Positions 9,983-19,060 of a stretch of DNA of 64,000 bases are shown in pieces (position 1 is the stretch's first letter; each line of letters begins with the position of its first letter). The DNA comes from Rhodobacter sp. 24-YEA-8 (GTDB taxonomy: Bacteria > Pseudomonadota > Alphaproteobacteria > Rhodobacterales > Rhodobacteraceae). The translations under genes were made by a program, and so were the position numbers. The stretch is from contig NZ_FNSK01000003.1 in NCBI RefSeq assembly GCF_900105075.1, forward strand, positions 11,001 to 75,000. Reading direction: 5' to 3'. The notes beneath the pieces were generated by a model. It had not been told where the DNA came from and did no database searches. It worked only from the letters and a program-made list of their open reading frames with translations.

Positions 9983-10112
9983 CTAGATCGGTAGGGCTTC
10001 AGGGCCATCAATGGCCCAAATGCCATAACCGAGATTGATAACTGCTGGCCTTGAAATGAATAGCCCCATGTTTCGTGGACGCCTTCTTTGCTAATTTTGA
10101 GGCAAGGAGGCC

Positions 10113-10385
10113 ATGATGGGCACAGCCACTTTCAGCGACGACTTCAAGCGCGATGCGGTCGCTCAGATCACGGAGCGGGGCTACCCGGTCAGCGAGGTTT
10201 CTGAACGGCTCGGGGTGAGCAAGCACTCGCTCTATGCCTGGAAGCGCAAGTTCGCGAAGACGGCATCAGGCGAGACCGAGAAGGATGCCGAGATCCGCCT
10301 GTTGAAGCGGGAGCTGGCACGGGTTTCCGAGGAGCGCGACATCCTAAAAAAAGCCACCGCGTATTTCGCCAGGGATGCAAAGTGA
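10113..10385 (+). CDS. IS3-family transposase OrfA
   Basis: 90 aa DNA-binding subunit. The N-terminal helix-turn-helix (FKRDAVAQITERGYPVSEVSERLGVSKHSLYAWKRKF) is followed by a leucine-zipper-like coiled coil (ETEKDAEIRLLKRELARVSEERDILKKA), the standard OrfA layout. GCAAGGAGGCC lies just upstream of the start. Its stop overlaps the orfB GTG start (GTGA at 10382-10385), so this element uses coupled translation at that point instead of a visible A-run slip. A clearly related but decayed copy of this segment lies at 37246-37385. Confidence 0.85.
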   Translation: MMGTATFSDDFKRDAVAQITERGYPVSEVSERLGVSKHSLYAWKRKFAKTASGETEKDAEIRLLKRELARVSEERDILKKATAYFARDAK

Positions 10386-11294
10386 GATACGCGTTTGTGG
10401 CCGAGCATCGGAGGCAATTTTCTGTCCGGGCAATGTGTCGCTGCCTGCGCATCCAGCCAAGCGGGTTCTATGCCTGGCTACAGGCTCCAATGAGCGTGCG
10501 CGCTCAGGAAGACAGGCGCCAAACTGAGCTGCTGCACAAGGCCTGGACCGAGAGCGGGAAGGTCTACGGCTATCGCAAACTTCACGATGACCTGATTGAT
10601 CAAGGTGAAAGCATCTGCCCGAACCGGGTTGCCCGGCTTGCACAGCTTGCGGGGATCAAGGCGGAGATCGGCTATAAGCGCCGCCCCAGCAGCTATGGCG
10701 GCAAGCCATCGGTCGTGGTCGACATCGAGCCGGTGAACGCCACCGGTTCGAGAGAACCGGCGAGGCCTCGACCGGCAGTTCGACGTCGAAGCACCAGACT
10801 GGGTGTGGGTGACCGACATCACCTACATTCGGACGCAGGAAGGTTTTGCCTATCTTGCCGTTGTCATCGACCTCTATTCCCGGCGTGTGGTCGGCTGGGC
10901 GATGCAAAGCCGTCAGACGACAGATGTCGTCTTGCAGGCCTTGCTCATGGCTGTCTGGCGACGCAAGCCGAAGAACAAGGTGCTGATCCATTCGGACCAG
11001 GGCAGTCAGTTCACCAGCATGGATTGGGCTGCGTTTCTGCGCGCCCACAATCTTGAGCATTCGATGAGCCGCCGCGGCAACTGCCACGACAACGCAGTCG
11101 CCGAAAGCTTCTTCAACCTGCTCAAGCGCGAGCGGATCAGACGCAGGACCTACCGGACCCGCGAAGACGCAAGGCAGGACGTGTTCGATTACATCGAGAT
11201 GTTCTACAACCCGAAGCGCAAGCATGCGAGAAACGGGATGCTGTCGCCCGCCGAGTTCGAACGGCAGCAGAAGATGAGACGCGAAGGCGTCTAA
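10382..11294 (+). pseudogene. IS3-family transposase OrfB interrupted by a small hairpin-containing insertion
   Basis: Integrase-type DDE subunit. The first part (10382 to about 10725) reads normally (YGYRKLHDDLIDQGESICPNRVARLAQLAGI). The catalytic core is in another frame from 10803 (WVTDITYIRTQEGF, HSDQGSQFTS, NCHDNAVAESFFNLLKRERI) to the stop at 11294. Between them, around 10724-10766, lies extra sequence whose centre (10743-10760) is a perfect hairpin, 7-bp stem and GAGA loop. The extra length shifts the frame by +1. The copy is therefore probably inactive unless supplied in trans. Confidence 0.8.
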
Positions 11295-11484
11295 GAAACT
11301 CGGGGCTATTCAAAACGAATCTTTCGACTGGCAGCGAGAGCATGGCAGAGATCAGATTTCTGTCCAGATTCAACTTTCTGGCGAGACAAACTTTATAATA
11401 GCCGTTCTTTGGGTTGTGTGTTCATTCTGGGCAGAAGAGAGTTCCGGCATTCTCATAAAAGGTCCGCCGGTGCAGGAGGTCGGA

Positions 11485-11706
11485 ATGTTTACGCCGCGAT
11501 CCACCGTTGTTGATATGTTCGGATCCTCTGTTCCGATCTGGATTTTCGCCTGCCTCGGCGGCATCTGCGCTGCATTGATCCTGCGCGAGGTCATGATCCT
11601 TGTCGGATGGCACCGGGACCTGCCACTGCCGGAAATCTTCTATTCTGCCCTCGGCCTGATTGCCGGCATCCTGATCAACCTGATCTGGATCGGTGGTTAC
11701 CAATGA
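11485..11706 (+). CDS. DUF1656 small inner-membrane protein of an aromatic-acid-type efflux pump
   Basis: 73 aa protein with two predicted membrane segments (IPIWIFACLGGICAALILREV and LGLIAGILINLIWIG regions), typical of the AaeX/DUF1656 proteins found beside HlyD-FUSC pumps. CAGGAGGTCGGA precedes the ATG at 11485, which is preferred over upstream codons in the same frame. Its stop overlaps the start of the HlyD gene (ATGA, 11703-11706). First gene of a four-gene tripartite efflux operon. Its precise role in the pump is not established for the family. Confidence 0.8.
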   Translation: MFTPRSTVVDMFGSSVPIWIFACLGGICAALILREVMILVGWHRDLPLPEIFYSALGLIAGILINLIWIGGYQ

Positions 11707-12722
11707 CCCGCCGCCAGATTGCCGGGATCATCGTTGGGTTCACGGTTCTGGTGGCGCTTGGCCTTGCCATCTGGGCATGGCGCACATCGCGCAGCCATCC
11801 CGTCACAGATGCCGCAACCGTCTCTGCCCCTGTCGTGAACATCACGGCCATCGTTCCCGGGCTGGTGGCCGAAGTGGCGGTGCATGACAATCAGGCGGTC
11901 AGCGCGGGCGATCTTCTTTTCAGGATCGACCCCGAACCCTATCAGCTTGAACTCAATCAGGCCAAAGCGCTGCTGGCATCCGCTGAATCAGAGCTGCGAC
12001 AGGGTGAGGGCAATCTGGCGCTGGAGCAGTCGAATGCCGATGTCGCCGCGCGCCAGATCGAACGCGCCACCAACAATCTCGAACTGGCAGAGGCCACCCT
12101 CGCGCGATTGGAGCCTTTGCTCCACAAGGGCTATGTCACCGGCCAGGAGGTGGATGCGGCGCGAACGGCGGTGCGCGATGCCACTGTGACGCTGGAGCAG
12201 GCCCGCACCCATTCCAGCGGCACCACGGCCTTTGTAGGCACGCTTGATACGCGTCGCGCACAGGTCGATGCTGCCCGCGCAGCGGTCGCCCTGGCTGAGC
12301 GCAATCTGAAGCACACCGAGGTCCGGGCGCCCCGCAGCGGCGTGCTGGCAGGCATGACCCTGACCAGCGGCGAATTCGTCATCACCGCGACGCCGCTGTT
12401 TACCCTGATCGACACCAGCGCCTGGCGGGTCTCGGCACTGTTTCGCGAAACCGAACTGCCGCAGATCAAGGTGGGTGACGAGGCACGCGTCTTCCTTCTG
12501 GCCGCGCCCGGCCTAGCGTTCAAGGGCCGCGTGACGGGGATCGGCTGGGGCGTGCAAACGGCGGATGAACTGAACCTTCTGGGCCTGCCGCTGGTCGCGA
12601 GCAAGCTCGACTGGGTGCGCGCCGCGCGCCGCTTTCCGGTCGAGATCGAGCTGGAGGCCCCGCCTGAGGGGCTGGTGCGGCTGGGAGCATCGGCCTCGGT
12701 CCGCATTCTGGGGGCGGAATAA
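11703..12722 (+). CDS. HlyD/EmrA-type membrane fusion protein
   Basis: 339 aa periplasmic adaptor of a FUSC-type efflux system, related to AaeA/MdtN. One N-terminal membrane anchor (residues about 6-26) is followed by a biotinyl-lipoyl half motif (VSAPVVNITAIVPGLVAEV...), a long alpha-helical hairpin (about 75-190) rich in Ala, Glu and Gln, the second lipoyl half (LKHTEVRAPRSGVLAG) and a beta-barrel domain. It bridges the inner-membrane FUSC protein and the outer-membrane factor encoded downstream. Start and stop overlap both neighbours, so the four genes are translationally coupled. Confidence 0.88.
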   Translation: MTRRQIAGIIVGFTVLVALGLAIWAWRTSRSHPVTDAATVSAPVVNITAIVPGLVAEVAVHDNQAVSAGDLLFRIDPEPYQLELNQAKALLASAESELRQGEGNLALEQSNADVAARQIERATNNLELAEATLARLEPLLHKGYVTGQEVDAARTAVRDATVTLEQARTHSSGTTAFVGTLDTRRAQVDAARAAVALAERNLKHTEVRAPRSGVLAGMTLTSGEFVITATPLFTLIDTSAWRVSALFRETELPQIKVGDEARVFLLAAPGLAFKGRVTGIGWGVQTADELNLLGLPLVASKLDWVRAARRFPVEIELEAPPEGLVRLGASASVRILGAE

Positions 12723-14224
12723 TGCAGGGGGGGCTGGCGCAGGTGCTGGCCCGCGAGTTGGCGCCCGTTCCGGGGCGGCTGCGGGATGCGCTGGCGCTGA
12801 CCGGGCTGGTGGGGGTGCTGGTCTTCCTCAGCATGTCGATGCGAGTGCCCGAGGCGGCCCTGTCCTGCTATCTCCTGTTTTTCGCCTGGCGCGACAATGC
12901 CGGGGACGGGATCTTCACCGCCGTCAAACTGTCGCTGGCCGCAACTTTTGCGGTGATCGTGGCCAACCCCATCCTGCAAGCCGTGGTCGATGAGCCGATG
13001 CTGAGGCTTGCCGCTTTGGCCGCCTTCACCTTCACCGGCATGTTCCTGTCGCAGGCCAGCCGGTTGGGATCGCTGGCCGGAACGGCGGGTTTCGTCTTCG
13101 CCTTCATGCTGACGCTTTATGACATCGTGCCGGTGCCCGAATTGCTCAGCCGGGCGCTGGAATGGATCTGGGTGGTCCTGGTGCTGCCGATGGTTCTGCT
13201 GGGCCTTTGGTCGGCGCTGGCCGGAACCCGGCCTTTGTCGCTGATTGAAGCCAGGATCACCGCGCGCCAAACTGCACTTGCAAACCCCTCCGGCCCCGAG
13301 GCGCAGCACCTCCTGAACGAGGGGATGGCCCCGATGGATGCGCACCTGAAATTCGCGCGACTGATGGGGGAGGCCCGGGGCGTCGCCGCCGAGACCCTCG
13401 CACAGCGCGCTGATGACAGCTATTTCGCGCTGGCTTTGGCAGAGGCCGGTCTGGAACCGCGTCCCGGCAGCGGTGCCACCCAGCCTGGCCGCCAGGGGTT
13501 TTTCATGCCGGACGCCTTCACCAATCCGGGCTATCTGCAGTTCGCGGTGAAAGTGCTGATCGCGGTTCTGCTGACATACGGCTTCTATACTGTCTTCGGC
13601 ATGTTCGAGATCCACACCGCCATGATCACCTGCTTTTATGTGGCGCTTGGCACATCTGGGGCCACAAGGCACAAGATCATGCTGCGGGTGATCGGCTGCC
13701 TGATGGGGGCCGTTGCGGGTGTTCTTGCCATGGTTCTGGTGATGCCCCATGCCACGGATATCGGCTGGCTGCTCGCGCTGATCGCGCCGGTCACGTTCCT
13801 CGCCGCATGGATTGCGCTTGGGTCCGAACGCAGCTCCTATGCGGGCTGGCAGATGGCCCTTTGCTTCTACCTGGTCACCCTGCACGGCTTCGCGCAGCCG
13901 GGCGATATCAGTGCGGCCACGGACCGGATTATCGGTATTCTGATCGGCAGTGGCGTGATGTATCTGGTCTTTGCGGTGCTCTGGCCTGACGCCGCATCTG
14001 CCGAGGCCCGCAATCAGCTGACAGCGCTGGATCGGGGGCTTGCCTCTGCGAGAACACCTCACTCAGGCCGGGATATTGCGCGTTTGCGTGCGCCATTGGC
14101 CCTAGCCCGAGCGCATGCGCAAGATGCGGGTTATGAGCGCGAGGCATTTCCACGCGCAGAGCTTGACGCCGCATATGCCCGGTATCTGGCATTTCTCAGA
14201 AAGTCTTTTCATGACGCGTCCTGA
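12722..14224 (+). CDS. FUSC-family inner-membrane efflux component (AaeB/MdtO-like)
   Basis: 500 aa membrane protein with two hydrophobic blocks, about residues 20-165 and 270-420, separated by a cytoplasmic helical region, the duplicated layout of FUSC/aromatic acid exporter proteins. The second block has the fusaric-acid-resistance-like run YGFYTVFGMFEIHTAMITCF. It probably extrudes an aromatic or organic acid or a drug; the substrate cannot be read from sequence. Its ATG shares one base with the preceding stop, and its 3' end overlaps the outer-membrane-factor gene by 14 bases. Confidence 0.85.
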   Translation: MQGGLAQVLARELAPVPGRLRDALALTGLVGVLVFLSMSMRVPEAALSCYLLFFAWRDNAGDGIFTAVKLSLAATFAVIVANPILQAVVDEPMLRLAALAAFTFTGMFLSQASRLGSLAGTAGFVFAFMLTLYDIVPVPELLSRALEWIWVVLVLPMVLLGLWSALAGTRPLSLIEARITARQTALANPSGPEAQHLLNEGMAPMDAHLKFARLMGEARGVAAETLAQRADDSYFALALAEAGLEPRPGSGATQPGRQGFFMPDAFTNPGYLQFAVKVLIAVLLTYGFYTVFGMFEIHTAMITCFYVALGTSGATRHKIMLRVIGCLMGAVAGVLAMVLVMPHATDIGWLLALIAPVTFLAAWIALGSERSSYAGWQMALCFYLVTLHGFAQPGDISAATDRIIGILIGSGVMYLVFAVLWPDAASAEARNQLTALDRGLASARTPHSGRDIARLRAPLALARAHAQDAGYEREAFPRAELDAAYARYLAFLRKSFHDAS

Positions 14225-15662
14225 CCTCCGCCTGATCCTGTGCTTGCCGCTGACCGTCCTGGTTTCGGGCTGTGTGCTGCCGGAAAGCGCGCCGATCCCC
14301 GGTGAGGCCGGGGTGCCGCTGGTGCTGGCCGCAGACGCGCGCGTCACCGAAGGGATGCTGGCTCCGGCCTCCGGAAAGGCGCAGCGTTATGATCTGCCCA
14401 CGCTGATCGACCTCGCACAGCGCAACAACCCCCGCACACGTGCGGCCTGGGAGCGCGCGCGGCAGGCCGCCGCCGCCGTGGGCCTCGTGGATTCAACCTA
14501 TCTGCCGAGGATCAGCGCTGAAATCCTCGCCGGCGCAAACCGGGGCAGCAGTGCGGCGGCGCAGGACCCTTTGGGCATTTTACCGGCTGGCACGGTCGAC
14601 ACCACCGCCGGGGTTGGGGCGGCGGTCATCTCGATCCAATGGCTCCTGTTCGATTTCGGCGTGCGGGATGCGAGCCGCAAAGTCGCAAGCGAGGTCTCAC
14701 TCGCCGCCAATGTAGGTGTCAGCGGGGTGCATCAGGCGCTGATCCATGAGGTCACCCAAGCCTATTATACGCTTGAGGCCGCCGTTGGACGGGAGGCTAT
14801 TCAATCGCGCAGGCTCGCCGCTGCGCAAGAAATCGCAGCGATGGTCAGCGCCCGCCGCGCGCAGGAGCTCGCGACCGTCACCGCGACCGCGCAGGCCAAT
14901 CAACTGGTTGCACAGGCGCGCTTCGATCTGACCCGGGCGCAGTCCGAAACCGCCGTTGCCTCGACCCGCCTGGCCACCCTCGCAGGCCTCTCACCGGGGA
15001 CGAGGATCACGCCGACAGGTCGTTCAGGTGGCGCGCTTCCATCTGCCCCGCCAGCAAGGCTGGACAGCTTCCTGAAGGAGGCATTGCAGCGTCGACCAGA
15101 TCTTCAGGCCGCCTTTGCCCGCGCCCGCGCCAGCCGGGCAGGCGTCGAAGCGGTTGAGGCCGCATTCCGCCCCAAAATCGTGGCCAGCGCCGCATTCGGG
15201 CATACCATGCTTGACGGCTCGGTGCGCGACGATCGCATTGGAGGCATCTCCGGCGAGACGGACCGGTCCGTCGCCGGTGTCTACGTGGGCGTCTCCATCC
15301 CGCTCTGGGATGGCAATGCCCGCAAGTTGCGGCGGGACGCGGCACTTGCCGATGCTGCGGCGGCCGAGGCCGAGGCCGATCAGCTGCGCCGCCTGGCGGA
15401 GGGGGAGATTATTGCGGCCTATGAGACCCTGAAGGCAGCCCTCGCCGCACACGCCGCCGCAGATGAGCTAGTTGCAACGGCGCAGACCACCTATGATGCC
15501 GCCCGGTCGATGGCGGACCAGGGCCTTGCCACCGTGGCCGAGGTCGATACCGCTTTGAAGATGCTATACGATGCTGAAATTGCGCGCGTGGAAGCTGCGC
15601 ATTCTGCGCGCTCCTCCGCAGCGTTGCTCGCTTTCGCCTGCGGTCAGATCGGCGTTGGATAA
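14211..15662 (+). CDS. TolC/OprM-type outer-membrane efflux lipoprotein
   Basis: 483 aa outer-membrane factor (NodT/OprM class). The N-terminus carries a lipoprotein signal ending in the lipobox LVSGC with Cys21. The rest shows the repeated amphipathic helices of this family (LIDLAQRNNPRTRAAWERARQAA..., LATLAGL, PDLQAAFARARASRAGVEAVEAAFRPKI). It would form the exit channel for the FUSC-HlyD pump encoded immediately upstream. The ATG at 14211 is chosen because the lipoprotein signal begins there; the frame is open further upstream inside the FUSC gene. Confidence 0.87.
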   Translation: MTRPDLRLILCLPLTVLVSGCVLPESAPIPGEAGVPLVLAADARVTEGMLAPASGKAQRYDLPTLIDLAQRNNPRTRAAWERARQAAAAVGLVDSTYLPRISAEILAGANRGSSAAAQDPLGILPAGTVDTTAGVGAAVISIQWLLFDFGVRDASRKVASEVSLAANVGVSGVHQALIHEVTQAYYTLEAAVGREAIQSRRLAAAQEIAAMVSARRAQELATVTATAQANQLVAQARFDLTRAQSETAVASTRLATLAGLSPGTRITPTGRSGGALPSAPPARLDSFLKEALQRRPDLQAAFARARASRAGVEAVEAAFRPKIVASAAFGHTMLDGSVRDDRIGGISGETDRSVAGVYVGVSIPLWDGNARKLRRDAALADAAAAEAEADQLRRLAEGEIIAAYETLKAALAAHAAADELVATAQTTYDAARSMADQGLATVAEVDTALKMLYDAEIARVEAAHSARSSAALLAFACGQIGVG

Positions 15663-15783
15663 GACAGTTTCAAATGTCGATGACAGAACACTTTGTCCGC
15701 TTGTAAACCTCGGCCCTTAGCCGCCGATCAGCCACGACATATGCTGCATGGCCGCATTCTCGGAAGCTGCCATTCATCTTGTT

Positions 15784-15930
15784 TTACAGCAAACACCGAG
15801 CTGGGTCGGTAGCGGCGCGGGACGAAGCTGCGGGTCGCAGATGCAGCGACAGAACCAAGCCCATCTCGGACTGATCGATCAAACGGGCTGAAAGCCGGCT
15901 GACGGCGGTGCAAAAGCGATCATTGGTCAT
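15784..15930 (-). CDS. small unrecognised ORF with a strong ribosome-binding site
   Basis: 48-codon reading frame beginning MTNDRFCTAV and ending ATDPARCLL. It is notable only because GGAGGAG sits 6 bases upstream of its ATG, an almost ideal site. It starts directly beyond the 3' end of the IS3 transposase on the same strand. I do not recognise the product. It may be a real small protein, the rewritten 5' end of a gene disrupted by the IS, or chance. Confidence 0.3.
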   Translation of the reverse strand: MTNDRFCTAVSRLSARLIDQSEMGLVLSLHLRPAASSRAATDPARCLL

Positions 15931-15958
15931 GAGTCACTCCTCCGGTTCGTCGTCGCGG

Positions 15959-16801
15959 CTAGCCGAGGGCAGAGTGCAGTCTTCGGGTATTGTATATTTG
16001 TTCGATGAAGATCGGCAATCGCTGGGCGACGTCGGTGAAGGTCTCGTAACCCGCGCGATAGACCTCCTCGACCTTCAGCGTCTTCATGAAGCTCTCCGCC
16101 TGAGCATTGTGGTAGGGATTGCCGACGCTGCTCATTGATCCGCGCAAACCGGCAGCCTCCAGCGCTTCACGATACAGTTGAGACGCGTATTGGGCGCCGC
16201 GGTCCGTATGGTGAATGCAGCCGGGCGGCGGCCGCCTGCTTGCGACAGCGGATTCCAGCGCCGCCAGGGCGAGCGGCGTGTCCAGGCGCTGCGACAGGGC
16301 GTAACCCACAACCTTCCGGCTGCAGGCATCGAGGATGACCGCGAGGTAGCAAAAGCCCTGCGTGACGCGAATGTAGGTGAAGTCCGCGACCCAAACCTGA
16401 TCGAGGCAGCGTGGGATAGTGTTGCGATAGAGATTCGGGTAGATCGGGTTGTCATGCCGACTGTCCGTGGTGCGCACGTAGCGCTTTCGCGGTCTGATCC
16501 CGAGCCCCGCCAACCGCATGATCCGCGCCACTTTCTTGTGGTTCACCACAAGTCCGCGGCGACGCAGCTCATGCGTCACCCGCCTGTAGCCGTAGACGGG
16601 GAACTCGTCCTGGATGTCTTCGACGATAGCGGTGATCTCGGCATCGGTGAGCCCAGCTTCCGAAGTCGTCGGGCGGTAGTAGAGCGTGCTCCGCGGCAGG
16701 TTCATAGCTTTGCACCCCCGTCTGACAGAGCACCCCCCGGGCCGGTGACGATGGAGGATCTCCCGCTGCTGGCACCGTGTGGCGGGCGCGATGTTTTTTT
16801 G
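15959..16801 (-). CDS. IS3-family transposase OrfB, entered by -1 frameshift
   Basis: Integrase-type catalytic part: an HTH_21-like segment (VYGYRRVTHELRRRGLVVNHKKVARIM), then the DDE core with WVADFTYI, HTDRGAQYAS and a Glu in NPYHNAQAESFMKTLKVEEVY. No good independent start is visible near the beginning; reading most likely enters from OrfA at the A7 run. The frame stops right after RRLHSALG, where family members usually continue for roughly 15-20 residues, so the extreme C-terminus appears cut or altered. Confidence 0.75.
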   Translation of the reverse strand, partial: QKNIAPATRCQQREILHRHRPGGCSVRRGCKAMNLPRSTLYYRPTTSEAGLTDAEITAIVEDIQDEFPVYGYRRVTHELRRRGLVVNHKKVARIMRLAGLGIRPRKRYVRTTDSRHDNPIYPNLYRNTIPRCLDQVWVADFTYIRVTQGFCYLAVILDACSRKVVGYALSQRLDTPLALAALESAVASRRPPPGCIHHTDRGAQYASQLYREALEAAGLRGSMSSVGNPYHNAQAESFMKTLKVEEVYRAGYETFTDVAQRLPIFIEQIYNTRRLHSALG

Positions 16802-17067
16802 ACAAGATCCAGCTCCATCGTCAGTTGTCCGACCTTGCGCTCCAGCGCCGCGATCTTCGCCTCGTATTCGGCAATGACGCTCGCCTCGGCCTCTTCGCTG
16901 GTCAGCTCTCCCCGGTCGAACTGCGTCAGCCACATGTGGATGAGGTTGGCCGAGATATGATGCGTGCGCTGCGCGTCGCGCCGACCGATCACCCCGGCGC
17001 GGATATCCTGGCACAGCTGCAGCTTGAACGGCGCCGAATGTCGCCGGTAGGGACCGCGTGATGACAT
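16702..17067 (-). CDS. IS3-family transposase OrfA
   Basis: 121 aa frame on the minus strand. An N-terminal helix-turn-helix (FKLQLCQDIRAGVIGRRDAQRTHHISANLIHMWLTQF) is followed by a coiled coil (EAEASVIAEYEAKIAALERKVGQLTMELDLVKK). The A7 run (complement of 16794-16800) directly after the coiled coil is a classic -1 slippery site that fuses OrfA to OrfB; the segment after it in the OrfA frame is the usual unproductive tail. The sequence differs from the element at 10057-11312. Confidence 0.8.
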   Translation of the reverse strand: MSSRGPYRRHSAPFKLQLCQDIRAGVIGRRDAQRTHHISANLIHMWLTQFDRGELTSEEAEASVIAEYEAKIAALERKVGQLTMELDLVKKTSRPPHGASSGRSSIVTGPGGALSDGGAKL

Positions 17068-17140
17068 GAGCCTTCTCCCATTAAGGCCCGCTCAGCGTAT
17101 CAGTTCTTCAGGCTCCCGTGGTCCAGCCGATGGGGTTCAC

Positions 17141-17479
17141 TCCATGCCCGGGTCAGTTCCGAGTGCAAATCAACAGCAGAACGCCAACAAGTATCGGCGT
17201 TTTATGCCAGATATGTTCTTATTATCCGCCGCGCATGTCATTCCTGTATAACAACCAATAATCTTGCATTATCGGACATATTTTCACCACGGAAGTGGAG
17301 TCGACGATCTGCGCATCTTCACAAACGTGGGAAGCTTCTTTGCCCTCAATTCTGACCTATTCTGACGGCGCCTCAGCCAGATCCTATTCGTGCTGCCCCC
17401 CTGAAGCTCCCTCAGACTGATGTCGCATCCGCCCAACGTGAAGTAGCAGATGTGATGCGGCAAAGCTGAATCCCCGAAG
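17141..17479. other. gene-free stretch between IS elements
   Basis: I see no supported gene here. The sequence is lower in GC than its surroundings around 17190-17280 and is probably inter-element debris. Confidence 0.5.
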
Positions 17480-18624
17480 TGCAGATTATCGGGATGATCA
17501 AAGTTCAGCAGGTGGGCTTGCCGATGGCTGAACTGTGCCGCGGCATGGGCTCTGCCCTGCGACTTTCTGCAACCTGAATTCCAGCGATGGCGGGATGGAC
17601 CTGTGAGACATAAAGCGCCTGAGGCAGCCGGAGGAAGAGAGCACCAGCCTGACACGCCTGGTGGCAGCTGTCATGCCCGACAATATTGTTCTATAGGATC
17701 TGCCAGGAAAGCCCTGACGACGCCGATGCAATGACGGAACGCGGTGTCGCTTGCATTAAAGACAGAGCCGATGAATGCCACCGGTTCTGGTGAACAGGCG
17801 ACGTCCGGTCTCTCAGCGCCGGGCCGGCGTCCTGATCGGTGTAGAGCAGAGGAACGTGTGGAGCGAGCCGCCGCCCGACACGCTAGAGATCCATCAGGAA
17901 ATGCACAGGATCGCCGGGAAGCGGCGCGGGTTTTACCAGCGGTCCATGGCTGTGATCTGGACCACGTGGGCATGGTGATGATCGATAAATGCTCTGCCGC
18001 ATCTGTCGGAGAGAAGGGTCATCAGTGCGCTGGCGTCCTGGGCGCCACGGGGCACGCAGCCGACGCACACCGATGCCAGACACCGATGCGAGTGCCAAGG
18101 CGACCGAACCAGCGCTGGTCGCCAGACTATCTGTCGGAAACATTCGGGGCCTGCCACAAGTTCCGCAACGTGGCCTTTATCGCCGGCACCAGTATCTCGG
18201 TCACCAGGGTCGCGCGGAAACCTGATGCCCTGGTTCTTCCGACCTATGGCAAGCCCGACCGCATTGTCGCTGACATGGGCACCGGTTTCACCAGCCATGC
18301 GATCCTGAAATGAGCGAACAAGAACGGTGACGGATGGCGCAACTTCCCCCCGGCAAGCCACAGCAGAATGGCTGGATCGTTCCCTTCGACGGAAGTCCGC
18401 GCGACAAATACCTCAACGAAGATATCTTCGACAGCCTCGTCTATGCCCGGCGCAAGCTGGCCCTGCTGCGATACGACGACACCCACGTCAGGCCGCTATC
18501 ATCGCTGTGCAGCCAGACCCCAACAGAATCGCGCCGGGCGGTTGAGCTGTTTAATGGCAGCACGCCCGGCACGCTTGCCACAGCCGAAACCTCTGCCTGT
18601 CAAAGCCAGGGACTTCCGCTATGA
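17480..18624 (+). pseudogene. decayed IS3-family (IS407-like) orfA-orfB
   Basis: Pieces of a transposase appear in order but in shifting frames with stops. OrfA-like sequence (IIGMI-, GLADG-, ATFCNLNSSDGGMD- type segments) lies at about 17480-17700. The OrfB start with VSQRRAGVLIGVEQRNVW is at about 17808-17862. The DDE core segments NQRWSPDYLSETFGACHKFR, YGKPDRIVADMGTGFTSHAI and PPGKPQQNGWI-PFDGSPRDKYLNEDIFDSL run to about 18560. The order and spacing match an IS407-group OrfAB, with many substitutions and frameshifts, so it is a long-dead copy. A stretch at 17765-17787 nearly repeats one inside the broken orfB at 10727-10749. Confidence 0.75.
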
Positions 18625-19060
18625 ACGAGAGACAACCGGGGGCAAGTCGGGAGTGATCACGTCGGAGGGAGATCCGATGCACCCTCCCTTATGCCGTTTG
18701 CCGCCAGGCCTGTCGGACCAGATGTCGTGCTTTTTGCACCCTGCCCCACAGCGACAAGGTCGCTTTCGCCTACATCATGGACCACATGTTGTCAGATCAG
18801 CCCCGGAGCACTTTCGGCCCTCATCCCCTTCCGCAGCCTTAACCCGTTTTCATGCACCCCGGGCAGTCGAGCAGCGGAGCCACCTGCGGCCGGCCATTTC
18901 GCGCGCATCGCCCGATGACCGGATTGCGGGCACTGCAGGCCGCGAGGGGCGCTCCGTGACGTGACCGCGCGGCTATCATTGTTGCTTGAGGGAAGTGGCG
19001 ACCTCTGCGGAGCATAGGGGCAGGGTTCGCTTCGGCATCGGCCCCCTCCCCTGCCCTTGC
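18625..19060. other. gene-free stretch before the partition site
   Basis: No reading frame here looks protein-like on either strand. It separates the decayed transposase from the parS-like site and may hold part of the centromere region. Confidence 0.45.

Larger units (their letters stand above)
10057..11312 (+). mobile_element. IS3-family insertion sequence with 30-bp inverted repeats and AAA duplication
   Basis: A 1256-bp element starting TGAATAGCCCC. The 30-bp ends (10057-10086 and the complement of 11283-11312) differ at four positions. AAA lies directly outside both ends (10054-10056 and 11313-11315), matching the 3-bp target duplication of the family. It contains orfA and orfB; orfB is broken by a short insertion. 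Confidence 0.9.
15927..17140 (-). mobile_element. IS3-family insertion sequence (ends approximate)
   Basis: A second, different IS3-family element, inferred from its orfA-orfB pair on the minus strand. I could not find convincing matching terminal inverted repeats. The bounds given are the last transposase-like sequence (about 15927-15960) and the short non-coding stretch before orfA (to about 17140). The 3' end may be truncated. Confidence 0.6.

Noticed and set aside
12131..14062. A 643-codon minus-strand open frame
   Set aside because: It is antisense to the FUSC and HlyD genes, rich in His, Gln and Arg as expected from a GC-rich shadow frame, and matches no family.
15927..17140. Terminal inverted repeats for the second IS3 element
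   Set aside because: The best pairing (TGAGTCACTCC against TGAACCCCATC) matches only about half of 23 positions, too weak to fix the ends.
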